Assembly (NCBI RefSeq): GCF_021462225.1
Contig: NC_061811.1
Location: forward strand, 486,001-550,000
From: Girardinichthys multiradiatus
Lineage: Eukaryota; Chordata; Actinopteri; Cyprinodontiformes; Goodeidae
Length of the DNA: 64,000 nucleotides
Direction: 5' to 3'
This document shows positions 22,901-29,900 of this stretch, piece after piece. The position numbers and the translations under genes are program-made. Positions within the stretch are counted from its first letter, which is position 1; each line of letters starts with the position of its first letter. The notes beneath the pieces are model-generated. The model made no database searches, had not been told where the DNA came from, and saw nothing but the letters and a program-made list of their open reading frames with translations.

Positions 22901-23168
22901 CCACGTCTGTCTTTCAGAACTAAACCTGCTCATCATTAAAACTGCAGGTCTGAACAAGCAGAACCTGCAGAGATTAAACTGGAAGAACACAGTCAGAATG
23001 AGAATATTACTGCGTTCAGTCCAGATGTTCTGATGTTCTTCATCATTTCTCTTTGTTCCGTCAGCATCAACAGAGAAAATCTGTTTGAAATAAAAATCAA
23101 GGTGTAGACTTACGTGCTAGAGAGTAGCTGCTCAGCAACAGGAACATACACAGCTGGCTGTAACCCAT
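4719..23168 (-). CDS. apob: apolipoprotein B, N-terminal part (exons 1-12 of a longer gene)
   Basis: ApoB is the non-exchangeable scaffold of liver and gut lipoproteins. Its N-terminal module, homologous to vitellogenin and MTP, nucleates lipid loading in the ER. Exons joined on the minus strand: 23168-23114, 21039-21010, 20640-20534, 20465-20320, 9487-9340, 9168-9016, 8360-8236, 8162-8086, 8004-7548, 5461-5317, 5223-5077 and 4927-4719. All borders are GT-AG and the 1799 nt stay in frame. Visible are an 18-residue hydrophobic signal peptide, [54 protein letters not shown] and [14 protein letters not shown], in the order found in vertebrate ApoB. Exon lengths 30/107/146/148/153/125/77 are close to those of mammalian APOB. 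The gene continues past the left edge. Which teleost apob duplicate this is cannot be told. Vitellogenin or MTP is less likely on motif wording. Confidence 0.9.
5077..5223 (-). CDS. apob: apob exon 11
   Basis: 147 nt, phase 0 on both sides. It encodes [10 protein letters not shown] to [17 protein letters not shown], an alpha-helical repeat of the lipovitellin-type superhelix. Acceptor CTGCAG, donor GTAGCT. Confidence 0.9.
5317..5461 (-). CDS. apob: apob exon 10
   Basis: 145 nt, entered in phase 2 and left in phase 0 (AGG before GTGAGA). It encodes [19 protein letters not shown] through KEEAFLILR. Acceptor GATAG is weak in pyrimidines, but the join restores the frame exactly. Confidence 0.85.
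5462..5859. other. apob intron 9, right-hand filler
   Basis: AT-rich intron sequence with one GTTAGCATGCTAA motif near 5700. No gene or repeat boundary recognised. Confidence 0.4.
5860..7390 (+). repeat. unclassified G-rich, strand-asymmetric element with AATAAA and (TA)n tail
   Basis: From about 5870 the plus strand becomes very rich in G and T (long GTGGGG, GGGGTC and TGGGGG runs to about 6700). It passes into C/T-rich sequence (7200-7300) and ends with CTAATAAAGTTTATATATATATAT near 7360-7385. The sharp edges against AT-rich intron, the polyadenylation-like signal and the simple-repeat tail suggest a retroposed insert about 1.5 kb long. Several open frames of 60-140 codons exist on both strands, but none resembles a known protein and all follow from base bias. 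It lies in apob intron 9. Confidence 0.4.
7548..8004 (-). CDS. apob: apob exon 9
   Basis: 457 nt, entered in phase 1 and left in phase 2 (AG before GTGAGT). It encodes [20 protein letters not shown] through [14 protein letters not shown], including a [19 protein letters not shown] segment matching the paired cysteines of ApoB. It is much longer than the neighbouring exons, consistent with loss of one or two introns present in mammalian APOB (an inference from remembered exon sizes). Confidence 0.9.
8086..8162 (-). CDS. apob: apob exon 8
   Basis: 77 nt, entered in phase 2 and left in phase 1 (TTT G before GTGAGC). It encodes [20 protein letters not shown], matching the segment after the [10 protein letters not shown] block in ApoB. 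Confidence 0.85.
8236..8360 (-). CDS. apob: apob exon 7
   Basis: 125 nt, entered in phase 0 and left in phase 2 (TAT GG before GTGAGT). It encodes [20 protein letters not shown] and [13 protein letters not shown]. The two cysteines correspond to a conserved disulfide pair of the lipid-transfer module. Confidence 0.9.
8361..9015. other. apob intron 6, nothing recognised
   Basis: 655 bp of ordinary AT-rich intron with no repeat family or open frame I recognise. Confidence 0.5.
9016..9168 (-). CDS. apob: apob exon 6
   Basis: 153 nt, phase 0 on both sides. It encodes [20 protein letters not shown] through SPLALLQQL, with DLSQCDQF matching the DLGQCD-type motif of ApoB and vitellogenins. Donor CTG/GTGAGG. 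Confidence 0.9.
9340..9487 (-). CDS. apob: apob exon 5
   Basis: 148 nt, entered in phase 2 and left in phase 0 (GTG before GTTAGT). It encodes [18 protein letters not shown] and [19 protein letters not shown], the signature of the large lipid transfer protein family. Exon 4 lies 10.8 kb upstream. Confidence 0.92.
10238..10242 (+). other. target site duplication, left copy (GAAGT)
   Basis: GAAGT directly before the LTR start is repeated as GAAGT at 13339-13343 directly after the LTR end. Removing one copy and the insert restores an uninterrupted L2 reading frame (LFKEV then FPLIT). Confidence 0.9.
10243..10535 (+). repeat. 5' LTR of ERV copy 2
   Basis: 293 bp beginning TGTTGG and ending CCTAACA. 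It contains a CACACACACACA stretch, TATAAATAAA at 10416-10425 (TATA-like and AATAAA) and a 65-bp terminal part repeated at 13274-13338 with about one mismatch. Confidence 0.85.
10541..10558 (+). other. retroviral primer binding site, tRNA-Tyr type with one extra base
   Basis: TGGTCCTTCGTAGCCGGA equals the complement of the tRNA-Tyr 3' end except for one inserted T. It lies five bases behind the LTR end. Confidence 0.75.
13274..13338 (+). repeat. 3' LTR remnant of ERV copy 2 (terminal 65 bp)
   Basis: CCCTTGCTGCAAGTAACTC through ACCTAACA repeats the end of the 5' LTR. The U3 part and the upstream interior are missing or replaced by unrelated AT-rich sequence (about 12550-13270), while the right target duplication is intact. 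Confidence 0.8.
13339..14389 (+). pseudogene. L2 LINE ORF2 reverse transcriptase (right part)
   Basis: A frame open from 13342 to 14643 encodes a non-LTR reverse transcriptase with [54 protein letters not shown] and the catalytic YADD (residues 209-212 from the first in-frame methionine). The last ~85 codons after LLSG are read-through into displaced 3' UTR. The family is the L2/CR1 branch judged by these motifs and the (TTGAA)n tail. The catalytic residues are intact, but the N-terminal half is separated by the retrovirus and the C-terminus is deleted. Confidence 0.85.
14911..15120 (+). pseudogene. possible THAP-like zinc finger fragment
   Basis: 70 codons open from an [12 protein letters not shown] near the start, W-x3-IF near the middle and a VC pair further on faintly resemble the start of a THAP domain (C-x2-4-C, tryptophan, then C-x2-H), which occurs in P-element-like transposases of fish. 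The final C-x2-H cannot be made out (VCMKL follows), so it would not fold. The segment after it (15170-15370) with GGCGCGGTGCGAAGCG and TTTAAAGAGACGGCACC looks like a dispersed fish repeat. Confidence 0.25.
15380..16262. other. apob intron 4 segment, nothing recognised
   Basis: No exon, transposase or LTR could be made out. Open frames are short and unrelated to known proteins. Confidence 0.4.
16511..17808 (+). mobile_element. retroposon with unfamiliar 278-codon ORF and (TTGAA)n tail
   Basis: The insert begins with a C/T-rich stretch. It contains an ORF at 16723-17556, then CCCCTCGGGGATCAATAAAG, AATAAA, and a pure (TTGAA)n tail at 17778-17808. The tail type is shared with the L2 elements here, so mobilisation by an L2-like machinery is likely (inference). 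No reverse transcriptase is present; the unit is either nonautonomous or a truncated LINE. Confidence 0.55.
16723..17556 (+). CDS. retroposon ORF: predicted one-pass membrane protein, not recognised
   Basis: The frame is open from 16723, but the likely functional start is one of the methionines ahead of [10 protein letters not shown]. Residues about 40-60 form a hydrophobic helix (core [17 protein letters not shown]), followed by an amphipathic, arginine-rich helix around [19 protein letters not shown]. Past that the sequence loses clear structure, and a CA-repeat-encoded stretch (THTLTHTH) suggests read-through into non-coding tail after about residue 190. No zinc finger, endonuclease or reverse transcriptase motif is seen. 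It could be an ORF1-type protein, or a captured gene part. Confidence 0.35.
   Translation: MKDSPTCPGWTFFSGYTMDSWQKWRIVCLSIMSVEDVEDVYIIGCLISGFLLFGVSGYLAYREIWRMSAAVLAIVKLLGMYDGIFRAINTQTEMLRELNRRLDAILRIAGRLRFLDSGVKWDKSWRKLFARIWQKDQEFGCLDLPLRRTSETLKADGKLRVSLTQIIIVFLNLAPLHGLDGWLSSTSPGSYVTMTLCSLCPLPSLRTSVDLLRTLWPVDVHSNEPSRTMASVTVLHGLTCTHTLTHTHMLKINICTPHTTFTVPSMMLFCQLVASLF
17940..18645 (+). pseudogene. possible LINE coding fragment (R4/Dong/Rex6-like)
   Basis: A plus-strand frame at 18292-18528 encodes [20 protein letters not shown], a basic helical stretch like the one before the reverse transcriptase of restriction-endonuclease-type LINEs in fish. It is followed by a stop and a degenerate continuation (IPKKYK-like). 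Evidence is one short motif. Confidence 0.3.
18651..19886 (-). repeat. solo LTR, 1236 bp, with 4-bp target duplication
   Basis: Read on the minus strand it begins TGTTGGAATTATG and ends GGTCCAACA. CAAT stands directly outside both ends (18647-18650 and 19887-19890), as expected for a retroviral LTR left by recombination between two LTRs. Orientation is taken from the related start at 41566. The unusual length fits a large-LTR retrovirus or a long gypsy-type LTR; which one cannot be decided without internal sequence. It lies in apob intron 4. Confidence 0.75.
19891..20319. other. apob intron 4 segment next to exon 4, nothing recognised
   Basis: 429 bp without repeat or reading frame of note. 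A continuation of the exon 4 frame to 20236 is read-through past the donor. Confidence 0.5.
20320..20465 (-). CDS. apob: apob exon 4
   Basis: 146 nt, entered in phase 0 and left in phase 2 (GAA AA before GTCAGT). It encodes [18 protein letters not shown] through DAFKSSMEK. The cysteine pair matches the first disulfide of the ApoB/vitellogenin N domain. The donor GTCAGT is non-optimal, but exon 5 restores the frame (E-K-S-P-L-K). Confidence 0.9.
20534..20640 (-). CDS. apob: apob exon 3
   Basis: 107 nt, entered in phase 1 and left in phase 0 (GAG before GTACAC). It encodes [18 protein letters not shown] through KNGPKVTCE, the first beta strands of the lipid-transfer module. Confidence 0.9.
21010..21039 (-). 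CDS. apob: apob exon 2 (micro-exon)
   Basis: 30 nt, phase 1 on both sides, encoding DVEEAASCQ. Acceptor TTTTCCCAG and donor GTAAGT are strong. Mammalian APOB also has a very short exon 2 (from memory). The start of the mature protein falls here. Confidence 0.8.
21475..22410 (+). pseudogene. L1/Tx1-like LINE ORF2 relic
   Basis: Around 21480-21800 the plus strand encodes a broken reverse transcriptase, with [20 protein letters not shown] containing the ADD catalytic motif. Around 21995-22130 it encodes a [15 protein letters not shown] end segment typical of L1-type ORF2 C-termini (paired cysteines, then SHTHT). Stops and deletions lie between. It sits in apob intron 1. Confidence 0.65.
22411..23113. 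other. apob intron 1, promoter-proximal part, nothing recognised
   Basis: Apart from a short CAGG run near 22480-22500 and a poly-A stretch near 22570, there is no structure to report. Confidence 0.4.
23114..23168 (-). CDS. apob: apob exon 1: start codon and signal peptide
   Basis: ATG at 23168 opens [18 protein letters not shown], a classical signal peptide with a leucine core and a small residue at the end. The exon leaves in phase 1 before GTAAGT. This start was chosen because it gives a signal peptide, is in frame with exons 2-12 and lies 84 bp behind a TATA box. Confidence 0.88.
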
Positions 23169-23251
23169 GATGGGCCGAACAAACGGGCTTTCCTGTCCGA
23201 TCTTCAGCCCCCAGAGTGACAACTGAACCAGCTCCAGCTCCACTCAGATCC

Positions 23252-23257
23252 TTTATA
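23252..23257 (-). promoter_or_regulatory. apob TATA box
   Basis: TTTATAAAGG on the minus strand, with TATAAA at 23257-23252. Transcription would start near 23225, giving a 5' UTR of roughly 55-60 nt before the ATG at 23168. Confidence 0.7.
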
Positions 23258-23307
23258 AACTCCCTGTTCTCTGGTCGTGTGCTGAGCAGCTGCCGTATCA
23301 CTCAATA

Positions 23308-23327
23308 CAAAGTTCAAACTGTGACCT
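23308..23327 (-). promoter_or_regulatory. HNF4-like nuclear receptor site upstream of apob
   Basis: CAAAGTTCA (23308-23316), close to the HNF4-specific CAAAGTCCA motif, is followed by TGACCT (23322-23327), a receptor half-site. It lies about 50 bp upstream of the TATA box. Mammalian APOB has an HNF4-bound element at a similar distance, which supports the reading. Confidence 0.45.
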
Positions 23328-23554
23328 GCATTGAATCGTTTTGGTTTGGAAACCAGTGTGAAGGTTCTGCTACCCGCTTCCCTGCAGCTCTTCTTAAAAT
23401 ATTCCTCTTTTAGGGATTTCATCCTCTCAAGCGGTCCATGGAACCACCTTCTGGGCCTGCTAGGAACTCTGATAGAGGGACATTACAGTAGATCCTCCAG
23501 GCTGTATCAAGACCAGAACTCCCTGCAGGGACGATACAACTGCACCTCCGTAGA

Positions 23555-23800
23555 CTACGGTAAATGGACTGAACTTATATAGCGCCTTTCCAGTCATACA
23601 GACCACTCAAAGCGCTTTACACTAGAGTCACATTCACCCAATCACACTCACTAACGCTCACACATTCATACACCGATACGCAGATCGGTAGACAACTTGA
23701 GGTTAAGTGCCTTGCCCAGGGGCACATCGACAAACAGCAGGAGGAAGCTGGAATCAAACCCACAACCTTCCAATTGCAAGACGACTACTCTTCCTACTGC
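23555..23800 (+). repeat. dispersed fish repeat (TTATATAGCGCC type)
   Basis: AAATGGACTGAACTTATATAGCGC, CTCAAAGCGCTTTACACTA and GTGCCTTGCCCAGGGGCAC-type blocks in this order form a common teleost dispersed repeat. A second, more worn copy lies at 32370-32560 (TACCGCTCTTCCAGTC, AAAGCTCTTTACACTAG, AGTGCCTTGCTCAGGGGCAC). Confidence 0.65.
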
Positions 23801-23809
23801 GTCAAAGCT

Positions 23810-24455
23810 GAGGAACAATAGTCTGCCCCGGGGGGGTGGGGGGTGGGGGAAGAAAAGAGGGGATTTAGTGAGTTCGATTCCACCTGTGAGCATGTTGTTT
23901 ATAGAAAATATTTATAACAATTAAAGTGTTTAAGTGTTAAAAGTAAACAACATGTCTATTTAAAAACTAAAATCATTGTTAAATGCATTATTTAAAAATG
24001 TCAGCAACTACTTAGCTGTTTAGCTTTGAACTTAACTGAAAATACAGCATTCCTTTGTCAAAATCCTTCATTTTTTAAGGTTCATAGTAACTAAAGTGTT
24101 CTTAATTTTATTTTTTTCAATGACATATTTCAATAAAGCACATTATACACATTCAAGTGTACTTTAATAACATTAATCATATCTAGCTTTTATATTCATT
24201 ATTTGCTGCAAATTAGCAGTTTAAAGTATAGTATTTTCTGGAAAGATGTCTTTCCTAAAGTACTTTCTGTGTTAAAGACAAGAAACTGAATATTTTTTAT
24301 AGAATCAAATGTTTATTATTCAACAATTAAAACAGTGAGAACCAGGAAACAGGAGTAACTTCACACAATAAAACTGTTTGTAAAAGCTTTCATATTTAAA
24401 ACAAGACAAAGAGGAAACAGATTCACATTTATTTTTGCTTTTTAATGTGTTATAG
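23810..24455. other. intergenic, AT-rich
   Basis: After a short G-run (23827-23850) the sequence is AT-rich with no open frame or repeat I recognise. Confidence 0.5.
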
Positions 24456-24912
24456 CCAAAGCTCCTTTGTCATGCTTTCATTGGAGGGACAGTAAATATG
24501 TCCTCTATACTGGCTGTGTCCTGTCTCAGCAATTCTAAACTGCCCACATTTTTTGCATGTATTGTGCAAAACCTTGCGGGTCAGTTTTCGGGGTGCTTTA
24601 GTGGGAGCCAGAGCAGGAGCATGTGGTGGAACACCAACCCCCGTAAGATGCTTCCCACAAGCTTGGCAGAACACCCTAACTTTCCACTGATGATAGGGCA
24701 TCCACACCAGAAGCCGGTGGGTAAAAAAACGATCGGGTGTTGGAACCTGGTGGTACAGGAGGCTCATACCACAACTTGAAATCTGGGCGCACTTTGCTGG
24801 CATGAAAGAGGGTATTTCCCATCCATCTCTGGTCCTGTACAGGAATGGTCTTCCTCATCTCACTCGGCAACCAGCCAGGTCCTGCATCACCAGCTGCATC
24901 TGACTGTTGCAC
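24456..24912 (-). pseudogene. DUF6729-like protein fragment, frameshifted
   Basis: Two minus-strand frames abut. One (24912 downwards) reads GWLPSEMRKTIPVQDQRWMG and KLWYEPPVPP. The other (to 24450) reads TPDRFFTHRLLVWMPYHQWK and VFCQACGKHLTGVGVP, then CKKCGQFRIAETGHSQYRG. The order of ARWY-type tryptophan motifs, FF-x-HRL-WMP-W and C-x2-C-x-LTG resembles the DUF6729 family of multi-copy fish proteins linked to mobile DNA (family recalled, not searched). A single frameshift near 24750 separates the halves. The C-terminal CxxCG/GHSQY part looks like a second zinc-binding segment, unusual for that family. Confidence 0.45.
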
Positions 24913-25430
24913 ACATGCTGCAGGCTCCTCCTGAAGTTAAAGAAACTCCACCATCCTTCCTACACCTTGAGGTGGCGCTGTAGCTGCTCAGGGAGGAGGT
25001 ACCCAGGAAGCTAATCTCTATGTACGGCTCAGCCAATGAGGATGCAGCTCCAGCCCGTTGATGCTGATTGGCCCACAGTCATTCAGTTGTAAACTGGCAT
25101 TATGAAATAAATGGCCATGAGGAAAAATCACCGTTATAAACTAAAAGCTGGCTTTTAAAAAATGACATTGCGAAATAAATAAAAAAAATGCTGGAATTAC
25201 ATAGAAATAGCCTCAACAATAATTTCAATTATTAGGTAAAAATGTTATTTGAAAATTGTTTTATTTTATAATGGAAAATGAAATATATTTCATAATAATG
25301 AGCTGAGAATTTAATATGCATTGAATCATTTCACAATTTCATTGTCACATTAAATCAGTATCTATTATTTAGTGATGTAGAGACTTATTTCATAATGTTT
25401 CATTTATTTATTTCATTTTGAACACTTTGG
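24913..25430. other. intergenic, nothing recognised
   Basis: AT-rich from 25100 on. No gene, LTR or transposon end seen. Confidence 0.5.
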
Positions 25431-25499
25431 CGTTCCGTAAATACGTTTGTTGTTAAGTCTAACCAGCGTTTTAAGGTATGGCCTTTAAAAACATTTTAT

Positions 25500-25612
25500 T
25501 GTGGAGGTTAGACCGGAAGTGTTTAAGCTTTAATGAACGTATCTGAAATAGACGTCGCAGATTGATGGCGTCAACGACCGTGAAGGACGAAGAAATAACT
25601 GCTGTAAAGGTA
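25500..25612 (+). promoter_or_regulatory. candidate promoter and first exon (ETS-type site, CpG-bearing)
   Basis: ACCGGAAGTG at about 25513 is a strong ETS/GABPA-type site, common in promoters of mitochondrial and housekeeping genes. It is followed by AGACGTCGCAG and ATGGCGTCAACGACCGTG. The short open stretch ends at a possible donor AAG/GTACAA (after 25609). It is the only promoter-like spot between apob and dglucy, so it may be the dglucy transcription start. If spliced to 29796 it would be out of frame, so the ATG at 25566 would be an upstream ORF. Confidence 0.3.
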
Positions 25613-25739
25613 CAATAACAACAGCTATATAGTGATTAAAGAAAAGCCCTTTAATGAAGACTGGTCTGTACTACATTTAATGGGAAGCAGAGGTAACTCA
25701 CTGGATTTAGCAGATTTTAGTTGTAAAGATCATTTAATT

Positions 25740-26300
25740 TGGCAGCAATGATGCGATTTAATCCTAGGGGCGTTTATCTGCTCTACTGACGGGTCATTAT
25801 TATATTCTGAGACAATACCTCGACAGTTCTCCTTGTTTATTCAAAACTGACTCTTTATGGACCAGAAATGTAACAACAAGTTATTCAGAATGGTCCAAAG
25901 AATGGTTTCCATCACCCGTAAAATGACTAAATTTAATGGAAAAATGTACTTCTAAAAACATAACTCAGATTAGATTTAATTACCTTAAATTTCCTATTCC
26001 ACCCAAGCCGAAAGAGGTTCATTTCAAAATAACTATTTATCCTTGTGGTGATTTTCTGAATTCCAACTTTAATATTGGGGAGAATGAGTGTACTTTTTGC
26101 AATAAAGATATAGATTTTCTGATTGGGGAAGAATTAGATGTTTCCATTTTAGATGATGAGGTTAAATTTGGTTTTATAATGGATGCCTGTGTTTATTTTG
26201 GTCCAGTTTCTTTGTTCAGAAGATTAAATTTGCCAAAACTAAACCAAAGTTTAGTGCATTTCTTAATGATCTGGCTTTGTTGAGTCTTTGAAACTATGCA
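25740..26300 (+). pseudogene. L1/Tx1-like LINE ORF2 C-terminal relic
   Basis: The frame 25936-26283 reads ITQIRFNYLKFPIPPKPKEV and NIGENECTFCNKDIDFLI. This matches the C-terminal cysteine region of L1-type LINE proteins in fish. Stops interrupt it before and after. Same class as 21475-22410. Confidence 0.55.
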
Positions 26301-27854
26301 ACCCACTGAAACCACAAAGTCTTCGAGACATTTTATTTTAATGTGGCCACAGCTGATTTTTGGTTTTTATTGTACTATATTCTGCTTTAATTTTACTCAT
26401 GTGACTTTCAAGGCAGAAAACAAACAGCTTATTAACAGATCTGAAATGTTAACATTAAATATGGCTTCTGGGCCCATTAGCTTGATGTTTTCCTCCTTTC
26501 TATAAAGAAATCTGATTTAGTTTTAAGTTTAGCTTCATATAGTTGCTGTGGTGAATTATTAGCAAAGTGCTTATAAAGAGATCAGACGTTTGGACATTAG
26601 TTCTGATTATAAATAGAAAGGATTCATGATTTTCATCATTTCTACAAATAAAAATCTGGAAATGCACCTAGTATTTGGATTCAGGTTTTCATTTTAAACT
26701 GTAATGAATATGTAAATGAGTCAGTTTTAGACATTTAACAGAATCAAAGCACTCCATGCTGTAAAGATGCTCAGTGAGTCAAAAATGTGTGAAAATGTAA
26801 AAATTCCAGAGTTTAACTACATCCATCTTTTAAAAAATCATTTTATTTTATGATCTATTATTGTTTGAATAAAGTAAACTGATCATCAGTGTGAAAACAT
26901 GAAGATCTGCGTAGACGATGAACTCCAGAGCCTTGTAAAAGTATTCAAACCCTTGAACTTTTCCACCTTTTGCCCCGTTCCAACCAGAGACTTGGTGCAT
27001 ACCTGTAAAATAGAGATGTTGACAATTTTTCCAAGTCAAGTTTCAAGTCTAAGCTCAACAACTGAAATAATAATTGTCATCCAGGTCACCTGTAACTCTG
27101 CATCGCAGCAGGTCAGGCGTCCAGAGCTGGACTGTTTGTCCTCAGGCTGTAATTATTACATAAACGTTTAATAATTATCTTGTAAAGTAAAAACTAAGTT
27201 AACAGCCGTTTCTCTCTCTCTTCATATTGTCCTCTCCTTCATGAGATGTTGTTCTAAATCTGGTTTGGAGGGTTTTCTTCTCCTCACTCTGAGCTGAACA
27301 GGTTTTAATAATATCAGGAAATTATTTTCTAAATCCACATTAAAACCTCAGTAACATTTATTTGGTTCCTAAATGATCTAATGACTTAATTCAGCGGTCA
27401 GTTGGAGAGACGTTCATGTGGTTATCATTATGAAGCTGCAGCTAACATGAGCAGGTTATTATGAACCATTAACATCCCATAATGATCAAGCTCATCCTGT
27501 CACAGTAAAACATGCAGCAGCTGCAGCCTGGAGCTCACAGACCGGGTCTTGTGTCAGTTCTTCTTCTGTGACCATCGTGTGGTTGTCACACAAGGAGATC
27601 CTCCTCACCAGTCTGCTGTCCACTGACCCCACCCTCCAGGACTCATACCTACACCTAATGGAACGCCATGGTGGAGCACGGTGGCGTGTAACCAGGGGGA
27701 CACATTATTTCAGGAGAACCATGAGATTAATCCTGGTAATAAGCCTCGAGTCTCAGACCACGAGTCCAAGTCAAAGTTGAGTCTGAGTCTCCCATTAGTC
27801 ACCTAACCACAGTCCAGATGTTCTGTTTCTGGCCTCAGATGTTTGCTAGAGAAC
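26301..27854. other. intergenic; one Tc1-type end fragment near 26925
   Basis: GAGCCTTGTAAAAGTATTCAAACCC (26930-26955) looks like the terminal sequence of a worn Tc1-like element. The rest is AT-rich and unrecognised. Confidence 0.4.
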
Positions 27855-28290
27855 ATCAGAAAACAGCCAGCATCATGGAGACCAGGGAAGACAGCAGAAA
27901 GGTCAGGGAGAAAGTGGAGAAGTTGAAAGCAGAGTTAGGCTCAAAGACAATATCTTAAGCTTTGAACATCTCACTGAACTCTGTTCAATCCATTATCTGA
28001 TAGTCACAAGAAGAAAGTTATTTATGGAAGAAAGTCAGAAGACGTCATGTTAGCAATTCATCACGAGCCATGTAGGAGACACAGCAAACGTGTGGAAGAA
28101 GGTGAGCTTATCAGAGCAGAGCTAAACAGAAGACTAACAAAGCACATACCCTGAACACACCACCCCCACAGTCAAACATGGTGGGAGCAGCATCATGCTG
28201 TGGGATCCGGGTCACAGTTCATGGGAAGACGGATGGAGCTAAATCCATGAAGAAAACCTGTTAGAGGCTGGAGAAGGTTGGAGAAGTCAG
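27855..28290 (+). mobile_element. Tc1-like transposon fossil
   Basis: Blocks such as AGCTTTGAACATCTCAC, CTGTTCAATCCATTATC, GAGCCATGTAGGAGACACAGC and GTCAAACATGGTGGGAGCAGCATCATGCTG (by landmarks) follow the order of Tc1-type transposase DNA, but no frame is open. 52300-53170 is a relic of the same family. Confidence 0.6.
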
Positions 28291-28458
28291 GTTTACAATA
28301 ATAAGAAAAGAAAGTTCTGACCACCCCCCAAACACACACCTGAGGGACATTAAGTGACCAAAATTCATGTTGCATCTCCATAAAACCTGACTGCGAGTGG
28401 AGATGATCTCTGGTTTCTTTGTTTCCTTCAGGAGAGTCATGTTCTCACCAGTGAGAAG

Positions 28459-28545
28459 CTCCAGACGTCCCTTGGAATATTTCATGAAAAGCTCGTCCTT
28501 ATTCAGAGGTGATTTTTGTGGTTTTGCTTTGTTTCTGAGGAACAT
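28459..28545 (-). other. unresolved short open reading frame with a donor-like end
   Basis: From ATG at 28545 the minus strand reads MFLRNKAKPQKSPLNKDELF and MKYSKGRLELLT, then GTGAGA. The lysine-rich wording looks protein-like and ends at a good donor, but no downstream exon was found to the left and I do not recognise it. It may belong to repeat DNA. Confidence 0.2.
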
Positions 28546-28689
28546 GGTGGTTTTAGAAGGACAATAGATACAATGTGTTTTTAGGAAGATCTCATCTGCA
28601 GAACCTTTGTCTAAATCATACTTTCATCTTTACTTTGTCTGTTCACCATCCTTCTGCCCTTTAATCCTTTCTGCATAAAGATGATTACA

Positions 28690-29232
28690 TTTAAACTGGA
28701 TCAGAGTTTATCTGTTCTTTCTTTTTAGATGAAACGACTAAAGGAGCTACATCCATTAACATTTACTTTTCCTTCCCATAGAAAGTACTCCTGGATCAGT
28801 GCTTCTTTGTTCTCTTTGTGTCTCTGCTCTGTTCTCTCAAACCCCCAGTCGGTCGTGGCAGATGGCCGCTCACACTGAGCCTGGTTCTGGTTCTGCTGGA
28901 GGTTTCATCCTGTTAAAAGGGAGTTTTTCCTCTCCACTGTCGCTACATGCATGCTCAGTATGAGGGATTGCTGCAAAGTCAACACCAGTGACTGTCCACT
29001 GTCTCTACCTGCTCATCCAGGAGGAGTGAATGCTGCAAGTCACTGACTGGATGCAATCTGCTGGGTTTCCTTAGATAGAAAAACTTTTTATCCAATTTGA
29101 ATAAATAACTGAATCTGACTGAACTGTTCAATGGTTACGATTAATTAGAATGTATGAACCTGACTGTTGTGAAGAACCTTGAGACAACATGTGTTGAATT
29201 GGTGCTATAGAAATAAACTGAATTGAATTGAA
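28690..29232 (+). mobile_element. L2-type LINE, 3' UTR fragment
   Basis: Same 3' UTR as at 3405-4338, starting at ACTGGATCAGAGTTTATCTG and ending GGTGCTATAGAAATAAACTG with a short (TTGAA)n. No coding part. Confidence 0.8.
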
Positions 29233-29795
29233 GTAAATAGAAAATTGTTTCATTTTGCATTTCTGATCTTTTTTACATTAATCTGTCAGTGGCGACCAAC
29301 CTTTAGATCCTCCACGTGTCAATGGTGGAGGGATGTTAGTACCTTCATTATTAGAGCAGCTCCAAACACCTGAGAAAAGAGAAATCCCAGTGAATATTTG
29401 GTGGTCCAGCCTTGGTTCTTGGGGCGCATCCTGGCCCAGCCCAAACAAACATGAACTGGTTGGGCCACATCTCCATGTGGTGAAAAACAAGCTGACCTGA
29501 AAGGGGAGGCTCTGGATTTCCTGCTCCATGTCCAACCCTCATGTTTCTGAGATTTAACTCAGGATTAAAAGAACCAGATCCTGGATCCAAGGTTCATGTC
29601 AGGACAGAGCCTCCTGTCGGGTAATGTGTATCTGCTCTCAGTTCCCTGTCGCTCTGCAGGGTTTTAAAGGTTAACCACCTTCAGCAAACATTAACAGAAG
29701 CCCGCAGATCTTCTTGCAGATCTCTCTGGTTCTTTAGCTCCCTCTGATTACAGGAAGTAGTGCAGACATTTCAGCATTTTATAATCTATATTCAG
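29233..29795. other. upstream of dglucy coding exon 1, nothing recognised
   Basis: No additional in-frame exon or clear promoter found. The pyrimidine stretch and TATATTCAG acceptor lie at the right end. Confidence 0.4.
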
Positions 29796-29900
29796 ATATG
29801 GATCAGGTCCATAATTTAAATTGTCTCAGTCCAGCAGAACTGAGGCTGTTAATCAGAGAGAACCATCCCAGAATAAGAACCACGACTGGATTAGCACACG
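29796..29900 (+). CDS. dglucy: dglucy coding exon 1
   Basis: Acceptor TATATTCAG. The first in-frame ATG is at 29798 ([20 protein letters not shown]). It ends in phase 1 (CAC G before GTAGGA). The two bases before ATG belong to the exon, so the transcript starts further upstream. Confidence 0.8.

Noticed and set aside
25566..25609. Start codon of dglucy at 25566
   Set aside because: Splicing from AAG/GTACAA to the acceptor before 29796 puts the ATG exon out of frame and hits a stop after eight codons.
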